DNA of 64,000 nt from the NCBI RefSeq assembly GCF_001552635.1, contig NZ_BCRO01000032.1:1-64000 (forward strand), in the 5' to 3' direction. Position numbers and translations under genes: made by a program. Positions 30,751 through 38,494 of the stretch are shown in pieces. Positions within the stretch are counted from its first letter, which is position 1, and every line of letters begins with the position of its first letter. The notes beneath the pieces are model-generated. The model saw nothing but the letters and a program-made list of their open reading frames with translations, had not been told where the DNA came from and did no database searches. Source of the stretch: Actinomadura hibisca NBRC 15177. GTDB taxonomy: Bacteria > Actinomycetota > Actinomycetes > Streptosporangiales > Streptosporangiaceae.

Positions 30751-32477
30751 CCGCCCCGTCCGGGATCGCGGCGGTGTCGCTGGTGCTGGTCGCCACGCTG
30801 CTGCTGGGCGCGCTCGGGCCGCGGTTGTCCCGCACCACCTGCGACTTCTACGTGGCCTCGCGCACGGTGTCGCCGCTGCGCAACGCCTCGGCGATCGGCG
30901 GGGAGTACCTGTCGGCGGCCTCGTTCCTCGGCATCGCCGGGCTGATCCTGGCGCACGGGGCCGACATGTTGTGGCTGCCGGTCGGGTGGACCGGCGGCTA
31001 CCTGGTGCTGCTGGTGCTGATCGCCGCGCCGCTGCGCCGGTCGGGGGCCTACACGCTGCCCGACTTCGCCGAGGCGCGGCTGGGGTCGGCGGCGGTGCGG
31101 CGCACCACCACCGCGCTGGTGGTGCTGATCGGCTGGTTGTACCTGATGCCGCAGCTCCAGAGCGCGGGTCTGGTGCTGCGCACCGCGACGGGCACGCCGG
31201 TGTGGGCGGGCGCGGCGCTGGTGACGGTGGTGGTGGCGGTCAACGTGCTGATCGGCGGGATGCGCAGCATCACGCTGGTGCAGGCGTTCCAGTACTGGCT
31301 GAAGCTGACCGCGCTGGCGGTGCCGCTGGTGTTCATGCTGCTGGCCTGGCGCTTCGACGGCGCGTCGGGGCTGACGCGGGACGCGCCGCCGGTGTTCCCC
31401 GAGCGCACCACCGTGCGGGTCGGCGCGGAGGTGGCGGTGCGGGTGCAGCGGCCCGCCGAGGTCACCGTCACCGGGCGGCTGGACGGCGCGGACCTGCGCG
31501 CCCGGCCCGTCACGCTGACCGCCGGGACGCACCGGATCGGCAAGGACGCCGTCGTGACGTTCCCGGCGGGCGCGGCGGTGCCGCACGTGGCGGACCTGCC
31601 CGCCCGCACCGGCCGGGAGTGGGCGCTGCCGCTGTCGGGCCGCGACAACCCGCTGTACGGCACCTACTCGCTGATCCTCGCCACGTTCCTGGGCACGATG
31701 GGGCTGCCGCACGTGCTGGTGCGGTTCTACACCAACCCCGACGGGCGGGCCGCACGCCGCACGACCGCGATCGTGCTGTCGCTGCTCGGCGCGTTCTACC
31801 TGATGCCCGCCCTGTACGGGGTGCTCGGCCGCATGTACGCCCCCGAGTTGCTGATGACCGGCCGCACCGACGCGGTGGTGCTGACGCTGCCGGGGCGGCT
31901 GGTGGGCGGGGCGGCCGGGGACCTGCTGACGGCGCTGGTCACCGGCGGCGCGGTGGCGGCGTTCCTGTCCACCTCCTCGGGCCTGGCGGTGTCGGTCGCC
32001 GGGGTGATCGGCCAGGACGTGCTGCGCGGCGGGGTGCGGTCGTTCCGGCTGGCGACGGTGCTGGCGCTGGCGGTGCCGCTGGCGCTGGCGCTGGCCGCGC
32101 GGGAGCTGGCGGTGGCCGACGTGGTGGGGCTGGCGTTCGCGGTGGCGGCCTCGACGTTCTGCCCGCTGCTGGTGCTCGGCATCTGGTGGCGGCGGCTGAC
32201 GGTGGCCGGGGCGCTGGCCGGGCTGCTGACCGGCGGGACGACGGCGGGCGGCGCGGTGTCGTGGACGATCGTGGGCGGCACGCCGGACGGCACGGCGGGC
32301 GCGCTGCTGGCCCAGCCCGCGGCGTGGTCGGTGCCGCTGGCGTTCGCGGTGATGGCGGGGGTGTCGCTGCTGACGCCGCGCGGCGTCCCGGCGGGCACGG
32401 CGCGGATCATGGTGCGGCTGCACGTCCCCGAGTCGCTGGACGTGGACCGGGGCACCTGGCGGCCGAAGGAAGGGTGA
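30747..32477 (+). CDS. Sodium/solute symporter family protein (cation-acetate symporter-like, ActP type)
   Basis: 576 residues from GTG 30747. About 13 hydrophobic segments show the SSS landmarks D-F-Y-V-A-S-R-T-V-S-P-L near 32, G-E-Y-L-S-A-A-S-F-L-G near 50, and G-T-M-G-L-P-H-V-L-V-R-F-Y-T near 320. Between helices about 210 and 300 sits a hydrophilic beta-rich insert of about 85 residues (V-R-V-G-A-E-V-A-V-R-V and similar), predicted extracytoplasmic and characteristic of actinobacterial members. It imports a short-chain monocarboxylate such as acetate or propionate with Na+ or H+. Control probably comes from the CRP-type site and, by location, the upstream histidine kinase. Confidence 0.9.
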   Translation: MTAPSGIAAVSLVLVATLLLGALGPRLSRTTCDFYVASRTVSPLRNASAIGGEYLSAASFLGIAGLILAHGADMLWLPVGWTGGYLVLLVLIAAPLRRSGAYTLPDFAEARLGSAAVRRTTTALVVLIGWLYLMPQLQSAGLVLRTATGTPVWAGAALVTVVVAVNVLIGGMRSITLVQAFQYWLKLTALAVPLVFMLLAWRFDGASGLTRDAPPVFPERTTVRVGAEVAVRVQRPAEVTVTGRLDGADLRARPVTLTAGTHRIGKDAVVTFPAGAAVPHVADLPARTGREWALPLSGRDNPLYGTYSLILATFLGTMGLPHVLVRFYTNPDGRAARRTTAIVLSLLGAFYLMPALYGVLGRMYAPELLMTGRTDAVVLTLPGRLVGGAAGDLLTALVTGGAVAAFLSTSSGLAVSVAGVIGQDVLRGGVRSFRLATVLALAVPLALALAARELAVADVVGLAFAVAASTFCPLLVLGIWWRRLTVAGALAGLLTGGTTAGGAVSWTIVGGTPDGTAGALLAQPAAWSVPLAFAVMAGVSLLTPRGVPAGTARIMVRLHVPESLDVDRGTWRPKEG

Positions 32478-32486
32478 GACGGCGAA

Positions 32487-32516
32487 CGGGCGGCGGGGCC
32501 GGGGCCCCGCCGCCCG
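32487..32516. terminator. Bidirectional hairpin between convergent genes
   Basis: CGGGCGGCGGGGCC (32487-32500) and its exact complement (32503-32516). It serves the symporter operon and the convergent gene ending at 32535. No clear T-run. Confidence 0.75.
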
Positions 32517-32534
32517 TCACGGGCTCTCAAAAGG

Positions 32535-32978
32535 TCAGGAGCGGACCCGCGCGGCCGTCTCGGCGGCCTTTGCCTTGGCCTTGACGGCGCCCGCCTTGCC
32601 CTTGGCCGCACCCGCCTTGCCGGCCTTGCGGCCGACCTTGCCCGCCGTCACCGCGGCGGTGCCCAGCGCGGGGGCGGCGGTCGCCTTGGCGGTGCCGGCG
32701 GCACTGCCGAGCCGCGCCTTGGCGAGCTGCCAGCGGGTGGCCTTGGCGCGGGCGTGCCGGCGCCACAACACGACCGCCACCAGCCCGGCCGCCACTCCGG
32801 CGACACCGGCGCCCGACCACGCCTTCTTGCCGGTCGCCCGGTCCTTGAGGGTGGTCTCGTGCAGGTTGTCACGGGTGCGCGCGCTGTCGTCGCGCACGCG
32901 CGCCGGAGTGGTCTCGGGGTCGCCCTGGGGCGTGCCCAGGCCGATGGTGTCGGTGTGCGGGACCTTCTCGGTGGTCAT
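32535..32978 (-). CDS. Small membrane protein with Lys/Ala-rich tail
   Basis: 147 residues. The N-terminal 50 are polar. One transmembrane helix spans about 52-69 (G-A-G-V-A-G-V-A-A-G-L-V-A-V-V-L-W). The last 70 residues are almost entirely Ala, Lys, Gly and Arg with repeated A-K-A/G-K-A units, resembling histone H1-like or DNA/polyanion-binding tails. I do not recognise a named family. By charge the tail should face the cytoplasm and could contact nucleic acid or anionic lipid. It is divergent from the large island beginning at 33147. Confidence 0.6.
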   Translation of the reverse strand: MTTEKVPHTDTIGLGTPQGDPETTPARVRDDSARTRDNLHETTLKDRATGKKAWSGAGVAGVAAGLVAVVLWRRHARAKATRWQLAKARLGSAAGTAKATAAPALGTAAVTAGKVGRKAGKAGAAKGKAGAVKAKAKAAETAARVRS

Positions 32979-33095
32979 CTCTGCCCCTCCTTAGCGGCTA
33001 CGTCGCGTCCATGGATCTACCCGTGACGCGCGCGCCAAACGAGACCCGTGTCTCTCCTGCGGCCGCGCACCGGGCGCACGCAGCACGGGGAGCTT

Positions 33096-33108
33096 CCTCT
33101 AAAAGAGG
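33096..33108. promoter_or_regulatory. Palindrome CCTCT-AAA-AGAGG before the plus arm of the island
   Basis: A perfect 5-bp inverted repeat with AAA centre, 38 bp upstream of the 33147 start, AT-rich relative to its surroundings. It is a possible operator or promoter element for the plus arm; no regulator is assigned. Confidence 0.4.
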
Positions 33109-33146
33109 TACATTTCCGTCGGACCTCGCCGGTAGCGTTCGCTCGC

Positions 33147-34412
33147 ATGAGCGAGGAACTCGCGCGGGGCCGCGCACTGGTCGAGGCGGGCGACGTCGGC
33201 GGGCTGCTGCGGCACCTGCGGGCCAGCGCCGGCCGGATGCCGGTGGCCGACGTGGCGCGGCTGATGGAGCCCGCCGCCGCCCGGTCCGGCTTCGACGACC
33301 TGCGCGCGGCCGCGGCGGCCGTGATCGCCGAACCGGACGGGGCGCGGGAGCTGTACGGCTTCGCCGGCGCGTGCGTCGAGCGCGGCGTCGCCTTCCTGGC
33401 GGTGCCGGTCCTGCGGCGGGTGCTGGAGATCGTCCCCGACGCCCGCGCGGCGCTGCTCAAGCTGGCCGAGGCGCTGGAGCAGGAGGAGCGGCACGCCGAG
33501 GCCGTGACCCTGCTCGACGGCTCGTCCGGCGCGCTCCGGCCCTGGCCCGACCGCTACCTGATCGCCTACAACGCGCTCATGGCGGGCGACCTGGCCCGCG
33601 CCCGCGCCGAGTTCGACCGGCTGCCGCCGCCGGAGGACAGCGGGTGGCTGCCCGCCCGCGCGCGGCTGGAGCGGATGCTCGGCCGCGCCGACGCCGCCCG
33701 GCCCGCCGACGACCGCGACCTGCGCGGCTGGCACTTCACACTCACCGGCGGCGTCCTGGCCGAGCTGTCGCCCTACGGGTTCGCCGACGGCATGACCGGC
33801 CGCTACGCCTACACCGGCGTCGGCTACGAGAGCTGCCTGCGCGGCCTGCTGCGGCTGCGCCTGGTGTTGGAGACGACGGGGCTGCGCCCGCAGGCGGTGG
33901 CGCTGCTGCCTGACCGGTCCGGGCGGATCCTGGGGCTGGCGGCCGCGCGGCTGCTGGGCGTGCCCGCCGAGCCGTTCTCGGCCCGTCCCGGCACGCTGGT
34001 GGTGGCCTACGACCTCAACGCCGCCGCCCCCGACGTGCTGCGCGCGTTGTGGGAGCGCGCGCCGGGCCAGGTCCTGTACGAGCACGCCACCTGCTGGACC
34101 GATCCGCCCGCCGTCAGCGCCGACGTCTCGGGCCTGCTGCACCAGCACGCCGCCGCCCAGTGGGACGGCGTCCTGCGGCAGGCCCCCGACGGGTCGGTGG
34201 GCCGGTCCGAGGCCGACGCGCGGCCCGCCGAGGCGATCGCCGACGACATCCTGGCCGCCGACCCCGCGCCCGACCTCGGCGACGGCGGCACGCCCGACGA
34301 CCCCGACCACCTGCTGGCCGCCTTCGTCACCGCCGTCGCCGACCGGTGGCTGGACGGGGCGCGCGACCGCGTGCCCTCCCCCGGTCCCGTCCGCAGCTCG
34401 CGCTTCGCCTGA
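33147..34412 (+). CDS. TPR-like helical protein, first gene of the plus arm
   Basis: 421 residues. The first 190 residues are alanine-rich helices with TPR-like spacing (for example A-L-L-K-L-A-E-A-L-E-Q-E-E-R-H-A-E-A and Y-N-A-L-M-A-G-D-L-A-R-A-R-A-E-F). From about 195 the sequence changes to a globular region of mixed strands: G-W-H-F-T-L-T-G-G-V-L-A-E-L-S-P-Y-G-F-A-D-G near 200, then A-V-A-L-L-P-D-R-S-G-R-I-L-G-L-A near 252. I do not recognise a named domain in the second half. It is 24 bp from the ankyrin gene, with which it probably forms an operon, and may recruit partners to the MoxR-VWA machine. Confidence 0.75.
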   Translation: MSEELARGRALVEAGDVGGLLRHLRASAGRMPVADVARLMEPAAARSGFDDLRAAAAAVIAEPDGARELYGFAGACVERGVAFLAVPVLRRVLEIVPDARAALLKLAEALEQEERHAEAVTLLDGSSGALRPWPDRYLIAYNALMAGDLARARAEFDRLPPPEDSGWLPARARLERMLGRADAARPADDRDLRGWHFTLTGGVLAELSPYGFADGMTGRYAYTGVGYESCLRGLLRLRLVLETTGLRPQAVALLPDRSGRILGLAAARLLGVPAEPFSARPGTLVVAYDLNAAAPDVLRALWERAPGQVLYEHATCWTDPPAVSADVSGLLHQHAAAQWDGVLRQAPDGSVGRSEADARPAEAIADDILAADPAPDLGDGGTPDDPDHLLAAFVTAVADRWLDGARDRVPSPGPVRSSRFA

Positions 34413-34436
34413 CCTTCCGATCCGCCGAGGAGTCAC

Positions 34437-36044
34437 GTGTCATCGTTGTCCGTCCCCGCCGGGGCGAAGCCGTTCGACCCGACCGCCGTGGCCGAGCAGG
34501 CGGCCTGGGAGCGGGCCCGCCGGTACGCGGTGCCGCGCCCGATGATCGAGCGGGCCGCCGAGCGGCGGTCGGCCGGCGACTGGCGCGGCGCGTGCGCCGC
34601 CGCCAAGGTCGACGTGGAGATAGACCCGGCCTACCTCACCCCGGAGCTGGAAGAGGACCTGCGCCACTTCGCGCCCGACCTGCTGCGCTGGCACCTGCCG
34701 CGCTTCGCGTCCGAGACGTGCGTGATCGTGCCGCACCGCACGCTGCTGCTCGGCGAGTACGGCGGGCGGACGCTGCACGTGCTCACCCCTCCGGCGCGCG
34801 AGGCCCCGCAACGGTTGCGGCTGCGCCTCGGCACGCCGCAGGCCGACGGGCCGCCCGGCAGCCGTGTCCTCGTCGCGGTCGAGGACTGGAGCGGTCACCG
34901 CTGCCTGTGGGACGTCCGGCACACCGCCGGGTTGCGCACCCGGTACGGCGGCTACCGGCTGCCCGGCTTCCGCGCCGACGGCACGCCGCTGACCGGCGAC
35001 GAGCTGCCCGACGCCGACCCGGGCCGGGCCGATCCCGTCGCGTTCGCCGAATGGATCGGCCGCCTCCAGGACCTCGGGAGGTACGACGAGGCGCTCGACG
35101 CCGTGGGCCTGTCGGAGGTGCTCGCGACGCCGGGCACCAGCGACGCTCACTGGGCGGGCCTGCTGGGCCCGATGCGCGCCGACCTGACGCTGCTGGCGCA
35201 GGAGATCGCCAGGCTCCGCGCGCTCGGCACGGAGAGCGTGATGTTCTGGACGCACGCCCGTCCCCGCCTCTCGCTGACCTTGGCGGATCTGCGCCTGCAC
35301 ACGTCGTCCGCCGAAGGCACGCCGTGCGTCCCGCTGGCGGTCTGGCAGCGGCATCCCGACCTGGTACTGCTGCACGACGGGCGGCTCGCGCCCGAGGGCC
35401 TGCACCCGCTGGTCCGGGACGCGCTGTTCCCCGCCCGCCCTCCGGCCGACGGGCCGGTCGGCCCGCCCGATCCCCCCGCGCCCGAACCGCTGCGAGTCCG
35501 CTGCCAGGGCGAACGGCACCAGATCGTGCTGCGCAAGGGCCAGCTGGAAGTACCGCACACCGCCGAGGAGCAGCGGCGTGAAGAGACGCTGCGCGCGCTG
35601 GGCGGTTCGGTCTCGGGCTGCACGGCCGTCGTGCTCGCCTGGAAGGACGGCTGGGGCTGGTTGCCGCACGAGCTGCGCGAGCAGGTGCGCGACCTGTTCC
35701 TGCGCGCCGAGCACGGCGACACCGCCGGGGTGTTGTGGCTGCTGGACGCCGGGGTGGACACGCACGTGCGCGGCACGCGCCGACGCACCCTGCTGCACAT
35801 GGCGCACCTGATGGACCACCGGGCGCTGCTCCCCCGGCTGCTGGACGCCGGGCTGGACATCGACGTGCTGGACGCCGACGGGCGCACGGCGTTGCAGGTC
35901 GCGGTGCGCGAGCACGGGTCGGCGGACGCGGTGCGGGCGCTGCTCGACGCGGGCGCGAACCCGCGCGTCACCGAGGCCGACGCCCGCCCGCTGTCGTGGC
36001 GGGCGCGGCGGCTCGGCCGCACCGATCTGGACTTCCTGCCGTGA
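34437..36044 (+). CDS. Large protein of the MoxR-VWA island with C-terminal ankyrin repeats
   Basis: 535 residues from GTG 34437 after GAGGAG. The first 400 residues match no domain I know. They share composition and phrases with the island's DUF4132 genes, such as E-D-L-R-H-F-A-P-D-L-L-R-W-H-L-P and R-L-Q-D-L-G-R-Y-D-E-A-L. Residues about 425-530 hold three ankyrin units: A-G-V-L-W-L-L-D-A-G-V-D, then T-L-L-H-M-A-H-L-M-D-H-R-A-L-L-P-R-L-L-D-A-G-L-D, then T-A-L-Q-V-A-V-R-E-H-G. Ankyrins mediate protein contacts, so this may be the target-binding subunit of the plus arm. The MoxR ATPase gene starts 20 bp later. Confidence 0.75.
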   Translation: MSSLSVPAGAKPFDPTAVAEQAAWERARRYAVPRPMIERAAERRSAGDWRGACAAAKVDVEIDPAYLTPELEEDLRHFAPDLLRWHLPRFASETCVIVPHRTLLLGEYGGRTLHVLTPPAREAPQRLRLRLGTPQADGPPGSRVLVAVEDWSGHRCLWDVRHTAGLRTRYGGYRLPGFRADGTPLTGDELPDADPGRADPVAFAEWIGRLQDLGRYDEALDAVGLSEVLATPGTSDAHWAGLLGPMRADLTLLAQEIARLRALGTESVMFWTHARPRLSLTLADLRLHTSSAEGTPCVPLAVWQRHPDLVLLHDGRLAPEGLHPLVRDALFPARPPADGPVGPPDPPAPEPLRVRCQGERHQIVLRKGQLEVPHTAEEQRREETLRALGGSVSGCTAVVLAWKDGWGWLPHELREQVRDLFLRAEHGDTAGVLWLLDAGVDTHVRGTRRRTLLHMAHLMDHRALLPRLLDAGLDIDVLDADGRTALQVAVREHGSADAVRALLDAGANPRVTEADARPLSWRARRLGRTDLDFLP

Positions 36045-36063
36045 ACCACAAGGAAAGCAACCG

Positions 36064-37248
36064 ATGACCACTCCCGCGCACGACCCCCTCGCCGCCGCCG
36101 ACGAGCTGAACCGCGCCGCCCGCGCCTGGCGCACCGAGCCCGCGCGCAACGTGCAGCTCGAAGCGCTGGCGCTCGCCGTCACCGCGAACCTGCCGGTGTT
36201 GCTGTGGGGCGAGCCCGGCATCGGCAAGTCGGCGGGCATGGAGCGGCTGGCGGCCGGGCTGGGGGTGTCGCTGGAGACGGTGATCGCCAGCGTGCACGAG
36301 CCGTCCGACTTCGCCGGGCTGCCGGTGATCGGCGACGACCCCGCCGCCACCGGCGTGCCGATGGCCCCGCCGGACTGGGCGGTGCGGCTGGCGGCGGCGG
36401 GGCGCGGCCTGGTGTTCTTCGACGAGCTGTCGTCCGCGCCGCCCGCCGTGCAGGCCGCGCTGCTGCGGGTGGTGCTGGAGCGGCGCGTGGGCAGCCTGAC
36501 GCTGCCCGAGCCGGTCCGGGTCGTGGCGGCGGCCAACCCGCCGTCCAGCGCCGCCGACGGCTGGCACCTCAGCCCGCCGCTGGCCAACCGGTTCGTGCAC
36601 CTGCGCTGGACGCACGATCCGCGCACCGTCGCGCGCGGCATGGCGGGGACCTGGCCCGAGGCCGCGTTCCCCGTCGTCCAGTCGGGCCGTGTCGGCACGG
36701 CCGTCGCGCGGGCGCGCGGCGCGGTGTCGGGCTTCCTCACCGCGCGGCCGGGCCTGGTGCACCACCTGCCCGGCGACGCCGAGGCGCGCGGCGGGGCGTG
36801 GCCGTCGCCGCGCTCGTGGGAGATGGCGCTGCGGCTGCTGGCCGCCGGGTACGCGACCGGCGCGGCGCGGGAGGCGGTGTCGGCGGCGGTGGTCGGCGCG
36901 GTCGGCGACGGCGCGGGCCTGGAACTGCTGTCCTACCTGGAGGAACTCGACCTGCCCGACCCCGACCGGGTGCTGGCCGACCCGGGCCGGTTCGCGCTGC
37001 CCGACCGGGGCGACCGGCAGCTCGCGTTCCTGACGGCGGTGGTGTCGGCCGTGCAGTCCCGGCCGTCGCGGCGGCGCTGGGAGGCGGGCTGGGAGGTGCT
37101 GGCCAAGGCCGTGGACGCGGGCGTGCCGGACGTGGCGGCCCGCGCCGCCGCCGACCTCGCGGCGATGCGCGACCTGGACTGGCCGGTGCCCGACGGCGTC
37201 GACGCGTTCGTGGAGCTGCTCCAGCTGTCCGGCGCGCTGCGGACCTGA
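36064..37248 (+). CDS. MoxR-type AAA+ ATPase (plus arm)
   Basis: 394 residues. Walker A is G-E-P-G-I-G-K-S (49-56) and Walker B L-V-F-F-D-E-L-S (Asp120, Glu121). Sensor-1 is in A-A-A-N-P-P-S-S near 157, and the C-terminal lid is helical. It is distinct in sequence from the second MoxR ATPase at 43940-45031. MoxR ATPases form hexamers that remodel or activate VWA-domain partners, and the VWA gene follows after 4 bp. This pair is probably one functional unit. Confidence 0.92.
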   Translation: MTTPAHDPLAAADELNRAARAWRTEPARNVQLEALALAVTANLPVLLWGEPGIGKSAGMERLAAGLGVSLETVIASVHEPSDFAGLPVIGDDPAATGVPMAPPDWAVRLAAAGRGLVFFDELSSAPPAVQAALLRVVLERRVGSLTLPEPVRVVAAANPPSSAADGWHLSPPLANRFVHLRWTHDPRTVARGMAGTWPEAAFPVVQSGRVGTAVARARGAVSGFLTARPGLVHHLPGDAEARGGAWPSPRSWEMALRLLAAGYATGAAREAVSAAVVGAVGDGAGLELLSYLEELDLPDPDRVLADPGRFALPDRGDRQLAFLTAVVSAVQSRPSRRRWEAGWEVLAKAVDAGVPDVAARAAADLAAMRDLDWPVPDGVDAFVELLQLSGALRT

Positions 37249-37252
37249 GCCG

Positions 37253-38479
37253 ATGAGCCCGACCGAGCCGCCGGACCGCACGCCACCGGATCGAACGCCG
37301 CTGGACCGGACCAAGCTGCTGGCCGCCCGCTACCGGGCCGCCGCCGACCGCCCCTACCTGGCGGCGGCGCTGTACGCGCTGACGGTCGTGCCGACCTCGC
37401 GGGTGCCGACCATGGGCGTGGACCGGCACTGGCGCTGCTACGTGTCGCCGGAGTTCGTGGACCGCACGCCGGTGCCGGAGCTGGCCGGGGTGTGGATCCA
37501 CGAGGTCGCGCACCTGCTGCGCGACCACCACGGCCGCGCCGCGCGGCTCCCGGCCGCCGACCAGCGCGACCACGCGCGGCTCAACATCGCGCAGGACTGC
37601 GAGATCAACGACGACCTGCTCGCCGACGGGTTGCCGCTGCCCGCGGGCCGGATGGAGCCGGGCCTGTTCGGGCTGCCGAGCGGGCGGCTGTTCGAGGAGT
37701 ACCTGGCGGGCGTGCCGCCCCAGCCCGCGCCGCACGACTGCGGGTCCGGCGCGCACGGGCGTCCGGGCGACTGGGAGCTGGGCGGCGCCGACGGGCCCGC
37801 CGGGGTCGGCGGGGTGGAGGCCGAGGCGCTGCGCCGCGCCGCCGCCGAGGCGATGCGCGCCCACCGGCGGAGCCGGGGCACCCTGCCGGGCGGCTGGGAG
37901 CGCTGGGCGGAACAGGTGCTGGAGCCGGTCGTGGACTGGCGGCGGGTGCTGGCAGGCGCGGTGCGCGAGGCGGTCGCATGGGCGGGCGGGGCGGTGGACT
38001 ACACCTACCGGCGGCCCTCGCGCCGGACCCCGGCGCTGCGCGGCGTCGTGCTGCCGAGCCTGCGACGGCCGCTGCCGAGCGTGGCGGTCGTCATCGACAC
38101 CTCGGGGTCGATGGGCGACGACGACCTGGCGGCGGCGCTGGGCGAGGTCACCGGGGTGCTACGCGAGGTCGGCGTCGGCTCCCGGCGGCTGGCCGTACTG
38201 GCCTGCGACGCCGACGTGCAGGCGGTGTCACGGGTGAGCGCGGTGGAGCAGATCGGGCTGGCCGGGGGCGGCGGCACCGACATGCGGGTGGGCATCACCG
38301 CCGCACTGGCCGCCCGAGAGCGCCCCGACGTGGTGATCGTGCTGACCGACGGCTGGACACCGTGGCCGGACGAGCCCGTCGGGTGCAGGCTCATCGCAGT
38401 GCTGATCGGCGAGACGACGGACACGAGCGCGGGCGCACCCGAGCCGCCCGTCTGGGTGGAGACGGTGCGCATCGGGTGA
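37253..38479 (+). CDS. VWA-domain protein with N-terminal HExxH peptidase-like domain (DUF2201-like)
   Basis: 408 residues. The N-terminal half (about 20-270) carries W-I-H-E-V-A-H-L-L-R-D-H-H with the zincin motif HEVAH at 83-87, and further on Q-D-C-E-I-N-D-D, the pattern of putative metallopeptidases fused to VWA. The C-terminal half is a VWA fold with an intact MIDAS: D-T-S-G-S (282-286), G-G-G-T-D-M and V-L-T-D-G-W. The gene ends 15 bp from the convergent SWIM gene. With the MoxR ATPase immediately upstream it forms a classic MoxR-VWA couple. Whether the HExxH site hydrolyses peptides is unproven. Confidence 0.88.
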   Translation: MSPTEPPDRTPPDRTPLDRTKLLAARYRAAADRPYLAAALYALTVVPTSRVPTMGVDRHWRCYVSPEFVDRTPVPELAGVWIHEVAHLLRDHHGRAARLPAADQRDHARLNIAQDCEINDDLLADGLPLPAGRMEPGLFGLPSGRLFEEYLAGVPPQPAPHDCGSGAHGRPGDWELGGADGPAGVGGVEAEALRRAAAEAMRAHRRSRGTLPGGWERWAEQVLEPVVDWRRVLAGAVREAVAWAGGAVDYTYRRPSRRTPALRGVVLPSLRRPLPSVAVVIDTSGSMGDDDLAAALGEVTGVLREVGVGSRRLAVLACDADVQAVSRVSAVEQIGLAGGGGTDMRVGITAALAARERPDVVIVLTDGWTPWPDEPVGCRLIAVLIGETTDTSAGAPEPPVWVETVRIG

Positions 38480-38494
38480 TCCGGGCCGCCCGCC

